The notes under the pieces were generated by a model. The model had not been told where the DNA came from. It saw nothing but the letters and a program-made list of their open reading frames with translations, and made no database searches. Below, one piece after another: positions 25,201 through 40,200 of a stretch of 64,000 nt of DNA. A program made the translations under genes and the position numbers. Source of the DNA: Liolophura sinensis (taxonomy: Eukaryota > Mollusca > Polyplacophora > Chitonida > Chitonidae); the NCBI RefSeq assembly GCF_032854445.1, contig NC_088295.1, positions 80,320,028 through 80,384,027 of the forward strand, read 5' to 3'. Every line of letters starts with the position of its first letter. The stretch's first letter is position 1.

Positions 25201-28200
25201 AGAAAATACCATACAATGTACTCAAAATCCACTGGGCTTAAAGTCACACTCTTTTCAAGGAATTGGATGGACAGATGGGAAAATAGTTCTCTGAAAATCA
25301 ATAAGGTTCTTCTTCTGACAAAGTGCAAGTGTGGTATAGGTCTGGTTCATCGAAACATACAGTGTTCACCACAAAATGGCCACACCCTACAAGCGGACAG
25401 GTGGCCAGACAAACGACTGGTCAAGGACCATTGAAATTAAGTACTTTTCTATATGCCAACATGTAGTTTTACATGTTATGTATGTTTTGTAAACTTTGGA
25501 TACCAATTCCACGATATTGTGTTGAAAACATTTTATAATTTTTCACATTAATGACCATAATGACCTTGAAAAAATAGGTCAAGGCAACTGAAAACAAACA
25601 GGTTTCTTCGTCATGACAAAATGTAAAAAGTCAAGTAAGTTTGGTGACCTTGGGATAATCTGTTCAGGAGCTATCGTGTTAACAAGACTTTCATAGAATT
25701 TAACATTAATGACCCTAATTCCCTTGAAAAATTAGTTACTCACTGACATCTTACAGGGTTCTTCTAGGTGACAAAATGCAATTGTGCTGTTTGGTGAGCT
25801 TGGGATACTGTTCAGGAAAATCGGCAATACGGGCTGAAGGGTCGAAAACAGTTAATCTACAAACTGCCTGTCAAACGCTGCTTTTGAAACATGCTTTGTG
25901 TGTGTTAGTGAAGAAATGAAAGACAGGATAAATTACACTGCACAATACCTGCTCATTAGCTGGACAAGACAGGCCAATTTTCTTAAGAAATCTGGCGAAG
26001 GCTGTGTCTTCCATGGCATCCTCATTCTCCTCTGTCAGAGGAACTATGGGAACAGGCTGAGGGTTATCTATAAAGGGAGATCACTGGTATCAACACATGC
26101 ATCAACCATGCATGTTCCATATACTTATTACAAATGTGCTACATCAAGAAATATGAAGAATTTTGCCTTGCTCACTTTACGTAAGGATACACTAAGCATC
26201 ACTTATCTTAATGCTTTATAAAGTAATCATTCAACATTGAAGACATAATAAATTCTAATGTGAACATGCACGTAACAGGAAATGCAACCTGGCTTAAATG
26301 TTTTAAAACAATAACACAATCCTGACTGACATCATTAACATCACGGTCTGCCGGTGACTGGTGTGCCTCACAGTCCCATCTTTTTGTTTAGGCAAAAAGT
26401 ACAAAATAATAAAATCAGATTTTCTAGCTCACCCGACTTTGACCTTGCTTCAGCTGTTCTTTGTAATGTCTTCTGTATCCATCCAACCTGACCTTTGAAC
26501 CCTGGCAAATACAACGTCCTTAAAAACTGTATTTGTGATTCAATGTTTAAAATCACAGTTTGAGAAATGTTACATGGGTTTTATTTGTCACTAAACCTTT
26601 GACCTCTGCCTTTGTTGTTTCCATTCCTAATAAAAAGCTTCAGCATTTCAAATAAGGGTAAAATGGAGTAAATTATAGACAGTTAGTTAATGGTTAAATA
26701 AATTAAACATTTTCTATTAAGCCTTTCACATTATCCATTATCTATCATGAATTATTTATTTAATTTGATTGATGTTTAATTTGAGGTTGCTGGAAGACCT
26801 TCCCATCAAACATGATGATAAATTACTGAATAATCATACTCTAAATCCCACTTACCATTGGATAGAACCTTATCTAACAGAACTTCTAAAGGTTCGTCTG
26901 AACCGTCAGCACTAGAGTTGTCTCCAATTTCCTCTCCGTCTCTGACCTCATCGTCAGAGCTGTCTTGGTTGAAAGGTTGACTTGTTTCCATGAACTCTGG
27001 CTCTGTGAAGACCGTGCACACACTTAATACATTTGATGTTAACCTAATTCAAAAGCTCAATACACTTAATTCAAAAACACAAATTTTTTTTAACCTTATA
27101 ATTTATTCTTTAGTTTAAACAATTGGATGACAGAGACTGATTCCAGAAAAGACATATACCTTGGCATAAATTAGCCTGTTGTTAACATATATAAATTTCT
27201 TCACTTTCAATGGGACAAGGGACAATCCCACTGTTCTATAATATAGCCTAATTATCATATACATCTAGAGGTACAATACCACAAACCACACCACAGGAAT
27301 GTTACTTCCAAAACAGCTAGGTAGACAGTTTAGAGAAAGAATTCAACATATAACTTAAAAAAAGTATTTTGATAGCAAGTAAAACAGTATGTAAGCACTG
27401 CTTCATAAACTGGTTCTGACCTTCCTGATACTCCCTGATATCATCCTCGCTATCGCTGTCCTCCGCAGCACGATTTTTCCTCCCACCACTCCTCTTCTTG
27501 TACAACTCTTTGCGATCCTCCACCAACTCTAACTCCAGTATCTTTTCCATGACCTTGCCCTTTGACCTTTTCACCTCCATGTTAGAGACAATATTACCCA
27601 CTGGATCTGTAACAATCAACGTGAAGTAAGAAAAAATACTTTTAATGAAAGCCTCAATTGTGGCAGCTTTAGTTTCACTAGTTGTTAAACGTTAATTTTT
27701 GTACATGTAGTAATACTACCATCCTTACTACATGTATGACATAAGACAAATCTAAAAACTACAATGGATATGGTAAGAATGGACGTACCATCAGAATGTC
27801 TGTAGGTATTGAACAGATCCCTGAGTTCCAGCTCCTGTCCCTCTGTCCATGTGCCCGGCCGTGAGCTATAAAAGACCAAAGAATTGTGCTCAAATATTTC
27901 TGTTCAGAAAATAGCTAGTAATCAAGATTATTGTAGTTGGAATACCATAAGTACAAAATTTGTCTCCTCTTGTATATACTTCCGCATCATCGATATGTAT
28001 TAAAGTTATTTTTCAGGCGATAATTAAAATAGTTTAATTGTTGAAATAGGGTCAAGATAATACAGGCCTTTGCACACACAAACATGTGAAATGCTAGAAC
28101 ACATTCTGAATGCTTCTTTCTCAATCACACCTATGCATAACAGGGCAGACTTGGGAATGCCTTTCAGACAATTTTTGCCCATGGGTAAACATCTATGTTC

Positions 28201-31200
28201 GGGTCATTTTTAATTATTTGACGCTAAACCTTCATTTTTCATAAAATGAGACAGTTTTGAAAGCAGAAAACAGAAAATGACAGTTGCATTATTTACCACG
28301 AATTATGAGTAACAATCTACATAACACTCTGCGAATATGTGAATAAACTGCACTCTACCTGGCTACTTTCCGTTTCAAGTCTTTGGCAGAGATAATGAGT
28401 CCCTGTACTTTTAACTGTCTGATAATCTGCCCTCTGGTCTTCTCTCTATCTGTGATGTCATCCATGATGTGGTCCACCGCATCGCGACCTGAACATGCCA
28501 AAATAAAATTCACATTCTATGAATACAGATCTGTCAGGCGAGAAAATCTTCTTGACAAATCTTAGAACAGATGTCATTTAGCAGTTCAGATATAACTGTG
28601 GATTCAAAAGCATATTTGTGACAAAATGTTGTGTGTGTAGTGATACTTCTTCATAACACATTCATGGTGGTCATCTTTTTGCTTCTCTTGAGGAACATTT
28701 TCACAGCTGTAATCTTGACATTTTAGGTTTTGTTCATTCTTTAAAGACTAAAACGAATAAAGGATTTGAGCTTCGCAGCATATGTATCTACAATGGACCA
28801 ATAAAAAACTATCCTGGGTCCAGAGATTTCCTCAAAAGTCATTGCTTCTAATCTGAGCAGTGTCATTCTCTGGTAGCCTCATGAATTTGGAAATTTTGCC
28901 TTCACTGCTTTTACAAGGCACTGTATTTGAGTTTAATGAAATTAAAAAGCAAAGTTCCCAGAAAAACATTTTCTCTATGGTATACATATACATTTCATCA
29001 CCTACCATCATCCACATCCCTGTACTCCTCAAACAGTCTCTGTAACTCCAACTCCTGGTCTTCAGTCCACCTCTGCTTTACATGAGACTCACTGAAACCA
29101 CACATTCAGCACCTTCAGTTGTGTACACAATGAAACCACACATACATTTAGCAACTTCAATTGTTTACTCACTGAAACCACACATACATTCAGCACCTTC
29201 ATCTGTTTACACACTGAAACAACACATAGATTTAGCACCTTTAACTGTTTACACACTGAAACCACACATACATTTAGCACCTTTAACTGTTTACACATTG
29301 AAACCACACATCATTTAGGACCTTTGTTTACACACTGAAACCATACATACATATAGCACCACCAGCTGTTTGCACACTGAAACCTTGCATATAATCAGCA
29401 CCTTCAACTGTCTACACACTGAAACCACACAAACATTTAGAACCTTCAATTGTTTACACACTGAAAGCACACATATACTTAGCACCTTCAACTGTTTGCA
29501 AACTGAAACCATGCACATATCCAGCACCTCCAACTGTTTACATACTGAAACCACACATATATCCAACACCTTCACCTGTTACACACTGAAACCACACATA
29601 CATTTGGTACCTTCATCTGTTTACACACTGAAATCACACATACATTCACCAAATTTTAATTGTTTACACACTGAAATCCCCCATAATGCTTTAAATGTTT
29701 TATCACTCCAGTCTCTGCATGAAGGAATAAGAGGACAAGACATTCAGAGAGCCCACACGAATAGAATTTGTTTGATTCGTGTTTTGTACAATGCACAACA
29801 TACAGTACTTTAATAGCTGTCTTATGCAGTTTTACTGTTGTGACAGCGGTCAGCTTTATGGGAGAAGTAAAGAAGAGTGCTCAAAGAAAAATGCTGCGCT
29901 TCACCACGTATCTGATACACTCTTCTGGCTTATTTATTTATTTGATTGGTGTTTTACGCCATACTCAAGAATATTTCACTTATACAACAGTAGCCAGCTT
30001 TATGGTGGGAGAAAACAAGGTAAAGCCCACGGAAAACCCACGACCATTCGGAGGTTGCTGCTAGACCTTCCCATTTATGGCTGAAGAGAAAGCCAGCAAG
30101 AGCTGAACTTGAACTCACAGTGACCGTACGGATGAGAAGCTCATGGGTCATTGCACCGTGCTGGAATCTTCCGACTAACTGCTACAGCCAAAGTAGCTGG
30201 ATTTGAACACACAACCTCACTGTCAAGGGCCTGACAGTTGCGATGAGCCAGCACTCGTCAGGCTATCAGAACCATTTTTGTGTAATGATGTAGCTTTCAG
30301 TTTAAAGAAATTGAGCTTAGGAAAACCATCAAGCCTCCTAAACAAATCTTTTGATCTTATGCCCGCATAAAGCAAAAGGCAGACTGGAATATGTGCTCAT
30401 ACTGATCGAGGGATGATGGTCTTACGAGTGGAACTCTTTAACTGGCAATGCACTCTAATTTGGTTATTTCACTAACCATGAACCATATCCCTCCACTATT
30501 TCCCTGGCTTCTGTTGGCGTTTTCCAAAACAACAACTCCATGAATATCTTCTCATTTTTAGAAGCCACCGTCACAAACTGTCTCACAACATGTACAGCAA
30601 ATTTCACCATTTCCTGAAAGAATTTAAATTGAAATCAGCATTGAATGTAAACAAAATGTGGATAAGAGAAGAACACAAAGTATGGATTAAATTAAACCAA
30701 TCAAAATATATTTCAGAACTGTATCCTTAACATAAAAACTAGAGTTATCCTCCGACATTCTCAAAATCAAAGATCACTGGCACGAAGTAGTCCTACCTGG
30801 AAATGTGATGACGTAGCCAGTGGTGAAAAAAGCAGTTTCTGGAAGATCCTGAAGAGTGACGCCTGGAACAACATTCCTATCAGCTCCAGATCCACACCTA
30901 CCCGGTGCAGCATTTTGATAACACAGTGATTTGTGTGGTTGCTGTTCTTTTCAAAGTCAGCCAGTAACGTGACATGAGCCTTTAATATCGGAGGTTTTGC
31001 ATACCTGGAAAAGAGAATATGAATGGGTACCACCCTTGTATACCACAATTCCATTTTTATGTTAACTTCAAAAGATTTTCTCAGTTGATTTAGTTGACTG
31101 GTGTTTAAAAGCCATCCTGATGACACTCACAGATGACCTAGAATTGAATGTCAAATAGGAAAACACTTTTGCACTGAACTAATTTGTCACGATCAGAAAT

Positions 31201-34200
31201 ATTAAGCTCTGTTAACACACATAACAATGAATAGTTTGACTTAACTGACAAAGTACAAACACAATGGACAATTTAACAAATTCAACCGACATCTACATGT
31301 ACAAACTGTAACAGTATTTACAAACACATCAAGAAAAAGCATCACCAAAATGGAAAAGCATCAACTGGGTTAAAACCCCACTATACCAGAAATCATATAC
31401 AATGCATGCTATGCTGAACATCACAGCAGCATCTTGCCCGTATTAGGCCTTTGCGATCACCGCACTTGGTTAAGTACGTACATTTCAGGTTGCTTGACAC
31501 ATGGTGCGCAATCACTCCACTCTGGTTGTCCCATATGGTTTCCCTGGGCTCAGATCAGTTTGACAACAGGCAAGGACAGAGTGCATGGAATTGTCAGAAA
31601 ATGTTAGGTGACTTTGAAGATACGAAATTTTGGTGTAAATAGTTAGAAGGAATAAGCGGTGTTGTGTGTTGTTTTGTTTTCCTTAACGGCTGAATTTGGC
31701 TGAATAAGAGTCACATTTTTTGGGCTCGTCATGACTCAAGGTACATGTCTGGACAGAAATTGTTGGTACATTTAGCCATGGCTTGGACTTATATCCGTAA
31801 CAGCATGGGGGTATGGGAGAATGGCGTCGGGATTGTTGAGAATTACCCGTGAAGCCTCTGATAGCTTTTGAGAGGAGGGACAATTATTCGGTTTGAGTGA
31901 CAGGCGGCCAACCTACATGGCAAGTTACCTTCAGCAAATGTACAGTAATACACAGTTACCACCAAAGTCTATGTTAAATGCATTGGCTTACATTTCTATT
32001 TCTGAAGTAGGGTGGTGTCATTTAAACATTTCTAGCAAGAAAACTATTGATTGTAGCGTCCGTTGACACCCACTGGAAACTACAGGTCTTGGGCTACAAT
32101 TTGGGTAAGTTTCACATTTTTAGCTAACATAGTATTTGATTTACAGGCCACTGAAATTACCTAACTGAAAAAAGTTTTCTGAACATATCTCACAAATGAC
32201 AAAGGTAGGCGAAATCCAAAAGCAGATTCAGAATCAGCGTTCCCAAATACATCAGAATACACGAAAAAAACTATCAAAATTATACACTTTTTATGACATC
32301 GAAACTTCCACCAATGGCTAGCTTCCAAATCTTTCAATGAACGTCCAAAAATTTTTTAACCCTGCTCCAAGTGGGATCACTCTACGAATACATCAAATGT
32401 CAAAAGAATCCATTCTTTGGTTCTTGAGAAGAAAATTTTTAAAGGTTCTGATCAAAAATCCAAGATGACCACCATGTCACGTGACCAAAGTTAACCAAAA
32501 ACAAGCAAAATCTGCCTCGTAACCCTGTTCCTAAACTCAACAAATTTCAACAAGGGCCAATGAACACTTTTCCTCGTACGGTTCTTAAAGCTTTCAAGAA
32601 AACAGAAGAAAAATAATAAAAATCCAAACAATTTCAATAGGCATTCCAGCGTAGAGTGCTTGGACACCTAATTACAAAAACTGTCGACAGTTCTACATGT
32701 ATCTCACCTGAGTAAGTACTCCTTAAGATTAAACTCCTGTTCAGACGCCATCATTTCTACTTCCTCCTCTGTTGAAAGAGCAACCAAAAAAAGTAATGAC
32801 AGATAATTTTATTAAAGCCTTCACAACACAAGTCTACTACATTTTCATTTTAAAATCTATTAAAATGTCAGCATGTAAAACACCGGCAAGCCAATTTGCA
32901 CTGATGCTTAGTTTTCCTATGTCGAATTGAATGTTTATTCATGGGAGAAGTAAATTCTACACAGAATTTTCACTGTTCCATCGAAATCTGCTTTGACATT
33001 AATGTAATACCTAACAGAGAAATTTCTGACCTTGAAATAGTTTTTTTTTTAATAACAGTTCCAAATCATCATGTATAGTGTGTTGAATGTCAAAAATTTA
33101 ACATCTCATTTAAACAAGAATTTTCAAGAGACAAATTGTATTTAACTTAAAACCTGACAGGGAAGAGAAGGTAGTTTGCACCCTCAAAAACTGCTGTGTA
33201 AATAGAAATCTACAAAGTTTTAGCAATGAAATACTTGTTTTCAAGAACAGTGGTGTCTTCAGTCTGAAAAATTTTAAATCTCTCTCAGGTAATAACTGTT
33301 TGTCACTATATATTTCAGCTATGTGACTGCGTTCTTAGAAAAAATCATCAAAAGAGAGATCTACATGCATTTTTTTGTTCTAGTTTAAGAGCTCCAAATC
33401 TTCCTTCATAAAGCACCCTACCTTCCTGACCCTCCTCTTCCTCCAGTATAGATCCCTGACTCTCCTCCACAATCTCCGGCTCAGCTATCAACAGAGAACA
33501 TAATGTCAGACAAAGACAGAAGGAGGAAAAGCCATGTATGCAGCATCGGCAATTCTATACAGGCATTTATCTGGCATTGTTTCAAAACATTTTTTTACAG
33601 ATCAGAATTTTAAAGGAAAAGACCAGAAATGTTGATAACCTGCACGGGGACAGAAAGCAAGCTTTTGGGAATTGAAAATGGCCAGAAAATTATTTTTTTT
33701 TACAAAGACTCATGAAAACTCTGACCATTAAAACTTCTTGAGGTTATATCTGTTCATAAAGAAAAAAATATCCAACCGTAAATCCAGAAATAAACACAAT
33801 ATTCATTATTATTTTGTCATTTTTTCCATGTACTTCTGGCTTCATAACATATTATCCTTGTCTAATGTCTTCCTGTCTGTACTGATCAAACTGAAATTCA
33901 TACTTTTCTATGGGAAGAGAGCTTCCCTACATCCATGAAGGTTGGCTTTTATCCAGCATGGGTCTCCTAAACACTTCATCAAAACTTGACCATGTTTACA
34001 CAATTTTAGCCCACTCACCCCACCTACCATAACCATATGTAGGAAACCTCTCTACTTAATTATAGCCATTTCTACAAAAATAACTAACCACTTAATACAT
34101 GTAGCACGCATGAAGTGAGAACTGCACTGCTATACACATCCCCAACTAGATTCTGGTAACAAATGTCAGGGCATACTGAGTGCAAGCAAAATTGAGATCA

Positions 34201-37200
34201 CTTAGTTAAAAATAAGACCAGCCCAAAACCTTTATCAGATCTGTATCTTATCACTGTCAAAAAATGTATTAAACTTTCAATTTATTATGAGGAAACATTA
34301 AGGGTGAAAAACTTAGATTGCAAAGTTTTAATTTTCAAAACCGCAATATTGGCGATAGTGACCAGTAGAAGAACATGGGACTTGATGTGTAATTTATCAT
34401 GGTCAGGCTGTGCCAAGAACTTACTCTGATGAAGTATGTTACATGAACAAGGCCTGTAATCCTCTAAGGTTCAACCAGTACAGGGTTAGTAACTGATATA
34501 TATTTGCATGTATGTTGCACATGAGGGTAATTATCGCAGCTAACTAACTAAATAACTATCATCATATTCATTTTTATTTCTCACCTGGAGAAAAAAACTA
34601 CTGCTTTGCTGTTTTAGATCAACACCACCTGAACTTCATAGTTGAGATTTAAAATCTGTAGCTTTCCAAACCCTCTAGCAATAAATGTATCAGTTAAAAA
34701 TATTGGCACTAATATACCATCAAACATGTACAGGCTTTGATTACACAGTCAATAGTGTCAGTCAAAAGTTACAAAACCTTTAAAGCTAAAGCTATGACAG
34801 CTGTAAAAAACAAACTTGTTTCAAACTACAAATACAAATGATGTAATATGAGTAAGAGGATCAAGTCAAATCTCCATTGTGCCAGCACAAAAGTCCCCAA
34901 TCCATATAATGATGAACAGAGCTATTGAGGGGTGGGGGCACATCATACACATGTGGGTTTTATTCCCAGATCTGGGCTCACCACAAGGTAACAATTAGGA
35001 TATAGTTGAAGGTGAAGTTTATATAAGGACGGGAATCATAGCAAAACAATCCATGGCGTCCTGACAACTAAAAACAGCCTTTAAAAGCAGTCTCTACAGC
35101 AGGCCGAGGATGAGGTGAAGTTTTGAGTTAGCAGATGATCCAAGTAAGTTTGACATGAATGAAAATGTCAGGACAAATCTTTCAGAGATCTTCAGTGCGG
35201 TTTGTCCGGACTCTTGTTTAGGATATGGGGCAAGTGGTAAGCAGGAAGCGGTCACATCCTCTATCACAATGCTGCCTTACCAGCACACTCATTAGGCCCG
35301 GTCGACTTCCTCTGCAGGAACCTGCCTACCCCACACCATAACCACCACCAAAACATGAGCTCTTACAACAACTCAGGAAGTCCAGGAGCCAGTAAAACAA
35401 CTCTTAACACAGATTTGGAGCAGTTCAGCTCTGGTGAGGACAATATAACCAAGCTTGGTGTAGGGCAGTGCAGCAGAACTGATGCATGCTAACCAGATCA
35501 GTCTTAAACAGTGCCAGGTGTACCTTCCACAGGAGACAGATACATCTAGGTGGATAATTACTTCATCTGAACACCCCTACGAGTACATTCCAGCGTAAGC
35601 AAAAGGATTTATGTGAAGAAACATTATTTATGAGGACAACAATTCCTGTGACAACATGATGTGAATTTTGCAAGACAAAAGGCTTGTGCAAGACAATTCT
35701 GAAACAATGTACAACTGAGGACCAATCCGGATGCCATCAAGGACCATCCTAGCAGAAAAACATTTACACAAGGACTTTTAATTCTACCTATTCTGGAAAT
35801 TGTGTTAGTTATGAGTGCAATATATTTATTTCAAAACTTTTTTACATTCATGAAGAGCAATTAAGCTGAAGTCCAAACTTCTGCTCAATACATTCCTGAA
35901 GAACTGTTCACAGGGAAAAATCATGGCAGATGTGTTCATGGCCCTAAAACTAAAGGTTGTGTTTTTTATTGTTTTGTTGTCTAAATTTTCTGCAGGTTGT
36001 CCACCTGAATGCAAATGTGGACATCAGAAGGTGGACTGTTCTAACAGACAACTGGACACTGTGCCGAAGTTTGGTCCAGAGCTGCAACGATCGGTTTATG
36101 TGGATTTGCGGACAAATTCTCTTGAAGAATTGAAAAGGGGCAGTTTCCAACACCTGCATAAAACACAAACCTTAATCCTACAATTCAACATGATCAAAAA
36201 TATTGATGAAGGAACATTTGCCAATATGTCGGCCTTAAAGACTCTTGACCTCAGCGGAAACCAGTTTAAATCCTTACCACAGGGCATTTTTAAGCCCCTG
36301 ACAAAGCTGCACTCGTTGGATTTGAGTCAGAACTACCTGACAAACGTTGATGGTGTCTTGTCTTCGCTAACTAGCCTGTATCGGCTTGACCTAGGTCACA
36401 ATAACCTGGCTGCTCTGACTGACACGACCTTCCCTGACCTTCAAGGTCTCATGTACCTGATGCTTGGCAACAACAGGTTATCTGACATCAGCACAAATGC
36501 CTTCAGCCCCCTTACTAAGCTGTCCTACCTGGTTCTAAAAAACAATCCCTTGTATATAGTGGATAACAAGTTTGTGAATAATCGGCGCATGTCATATGTT
36601 GACTTGACAAACTGTAAACTTCAGACGATTCCAAAAGGTTTACCATGGGTGCTGCGCTACCTACAGTTGACTCAGAACAATATCATCTATATAAACAAAG
36701 CCTCCTTGAAGGCATACAACTATGTGGCGGTTGTTGTCTTGGACCAGAACAAAATCCAGTCGGTTGAGCCAGGGGCCTTCTCCCACATGGTTTACCTCAG
36801 ACAACTATGGATGAATGGCAATAAACTGACAAGCATTCCAGAACAACTTCCTCTTGGACTTCATTTCCTCTACCTGGATGCTAACAATATCCAGAGTCTT
36901 CATGAGGACATATTCACTGATCGCTCCAAGCTTCTCACCTTCTCGGTCAAGGGGAATCAACTACACCACATCTCTGCCAAACACTTCAACAAAATGTCCG
37001 ATGTAACAAAGCTCTACCTCGACAACAACAACCTGACAGAAATTGAAGACTTCACTTTCAAATCTCTAGGGAAACTTCAAAAACTGTTCATTTCTCGCAA
37101 TCCACTGAAGAAACTGTCGCGGTACAGCCTTTTTGGATTACGGCAGCTTAAGTTTCTTGAGCTTGCCTTTGTAACGACAGATGTAGACATTGATGACATG

Positions 37201-40200
37201 ATTTTCAGTAAAACACCCAACCTCTCCACCCTTGAGCTTCAGTACAGCAGTGACTTGGCACAAAAAATCTGCAATTCACAGATCATTCTCAAAACTCTGA
37301 CCAATCTGACAGACCTGAATCTGATGAGTGCAGAGTTATCCACCCTTAGCCCACTGCTGCAAGAAGAACTTCCAAATCTGGAACAGCTACAGTTAGCAGA
37401 CAACAAATGGCACTGCGACAAGGCGCTTCTCTGGCTGAACCACTGGATGAGGCTTGCCAAAACGCTGTTTGTGAACAAAATGGATGTTAAATGTTTCAGT
37501 CCTCTAGAGCTCCGAGGGAAGGTGATCAGTTCCCTGTTTGACTCTCAGTTTGTGCCGGTTACTACAACGACCATGACCACTGTCCTATCCAGTACGAGAT
37601 CAGACCAACAGGTATCCTCCACACCGCTGCAACCACTGACCACTGTGTCCAGTACCTCACCTCCTGTACAGACCACAACTCAGCATCAGCCTCAAATCAC
37701 AACTCAAGTAAGGACTCCTGCTGCAACAACAACTGTCACATCCAAGGAACCTAAGGTAAGTAATGTGACAGGTTTACTTGAGGTAAAATATAAGTAGAGC
37801 GTGAAAGACAACAGAACTGCAGCATGACTTTATGACTTTCCTTTCAATAGGTCCAGACATTTGGTGTTTTTAATTGTTACATAAATTTCCTCTGACTTAC
37901 TTTGTATTTACTTATGCTTGTCATTTTAAGATTCAGGTCTTTTAAATTCATAGGCACAAGGCAATCCATCATAAAAACACTTTATGGGGCATTCATACAT
38001 GTATACAGAGTGGGAAAACATCATATCCTCAACACTATGCCCACAGATGTCCATGGTGATCAATTAAAATCCTTTTTGTGAATGGCACAGTAACTTCATA
38101 ATACAGCGCTAAAGAGAACAACTGTATACAATATGTTGATCTCTAATTCCAGATAACAAGTGCCTTCACTACAGGCTACAGAAGACATGACATCACTACG
38201 AAAACTCAGAAAGTTGCTGTTGCCACGACCATCACAACCACAACAACAGAAAAAACAACAACAATGAGTCATCTGCAGCGAACAACGAGTGTGTTCACAA
38301 GAACTGGAAGATTTACAAAGACCATGCCCACCAAATACAGAAGTGTTAAAAAGTCTCCATTATTCACATCAACTCAACACTACACAATAACTACTGAAAA
38401 AGGAAGTGCAAAGCCCAATGAAGTACCCAGGATAACTACCCCAAAGCCATCAAGTTTAACGATAACTCACCAAGTGAAAACAACATCTGCAGGAGATACT
38501 GAGCTAACCACAGTTTTCTCCCTTCCAGAGAACTCTTCATCTTCAATTCTTGCAGATTCAGAAAATTTACAAGAGGAGGAAGAGGAGGATTCTGGGACAA
38601 TTACAGCCATAGCAACAAGCATTTCTGTCATTCTCCTCCTGATTATTCTCATTATTATCGGATATTTAGTATTCCGATACCGTCGAAATCGCCTCATATA
38701 CCACCGTGCAATTCACTACCAACAACACAGTGATATGATGTACTTTATTACCGTGTCAGAATCCGAGACTAAGCCTATCAAAGGTACGAGTCGCTCAGAG
38801 CGGGGTTCTGTATCCTCTGTCACCAGCCATGACATCACTAATGAGGAAGGAGGAATCAAGGTGTATCACTGGGATGGGGAACAATAAGGACACAGGTGTT
38901 GACAATCACAGGTGTTGCCGTTGACGAGCGATACTGTTTTGATATACATGCTACAATATATACGCTATGACAATGAAAACCTAACATTTTGTCTCTTAAA
39001 TAACCAGGTTTGAATTCTATTCACACCCACGCATGTAATGAAAGTGTGCAGGATATCTCTTGGATATAAATATTTATGACTTCTAGAATAGCGTATGTCA
39101 TTGCACCAATTCACATATATAATAACACATTACTGCAGTAATGTTGGGAGAGGCAGAAATGGCTATGCACTATTTTCTAAGCCCAGAGTTTAGCCTGAAA
39201 CAATGAACCAACAGGAGATCAGCCTATAGATTCTGTATGGTAGCCAAGACAACTGGCTTTGATTCATGACAAAAGATCAGCGAGGGCAAAATGTCATATG
39301 GTTTTGGTTTCCTCAGGCTTGTGTCAAAGCTGTACAATATTGTATTACATTTCTTTGGGTTAAAGTTTCCTACAGCAAGATTTATTTTGTTTTTCTTACT
39401 TCCTGTTATTGTTTCGCCAACCGACAAAAGGGGTACGGATTACATGTAGGTCCTAAGTAGTCATTTAAGAGGCGTGTATCAGATTGTTTTTTTTTTTTGA
39501 AATGTCAGAAATAGTTGTCAAAAAACTACTGGTAAAGCTAATTGGATTTATTTATAAGAAGATATGAAAGTGAATTTTAAGAGACATATTGTGTACGCTA
39601 ATAACAGTAGCATATTATTTTGCAAATTGGAAACCATGAATATTTTGTTTTCAATATCCATTAAATATGAATAAATTGGTTTCTTTAGTCTTGGTCTGCA
39701 AAAAGACAATTCTGATATGGGCAATCTTTTATTGACTACCCGGCTGTTTCCAGATATATAAAGAACTTGTGTGTGTATGTATACAGAGATGTGTGTAAAT
39801 ACTGTAGTCTGTATATTTCAAGCTGAATGCTTAAAATTTAAGGCCTGACATTAAGCAAAGAGTTACTGAAATTGTAACTTTTGTAGGTTTTCTTCCTTCA
39901 TCACTTCGTACTGATAGAAACGTTTATCATATGTATATAATATTGTCAACATTTATGATAATACAGGGCACAATATCTTGTTACAAGACAATCCCACAAT
40001 TGCCTTTATTATACATGGGGCCAAATACGTGGCTACAATCTATGTACTGTAGAAAGATGCCCCCATGTGTAATTTGTAATTTGAACCGACTTGTTTCACA
40101 CAGAAATAAAATTTAGTGTTTTACTTGACCTAAGTTTGCCTTATTTGTCAAATCAGGTTTAGCAATTCACACAAGTCACTCATGCATGATAAAAGCAATT

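Larger units (their letters stand above)
24568..33484 (-). other. timeless: TIMELESS exons 19-30, C-terminal region and PARP1-binding-like segment
   Basis: Exons: 33422-33484, 32708-32768, 30797-31004, 30477-30613, 29006-29091, 28359-28488, 27789-27865, 27421-27606, 26856-27002, 26433-26501, 25949-26067, 24568-24815. [19 protein letters not shown] is family-typical. Two Trp-containing helices, [17 protein letters not shown] and [17 protein letters not shown], flank a linker of about 45 residues. Exons 28-30 encode [29 protein letters not shown] and [11 protein letters not shown], which align by memory with the human segment reported to bind PARP1. Confidence 0.94.
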
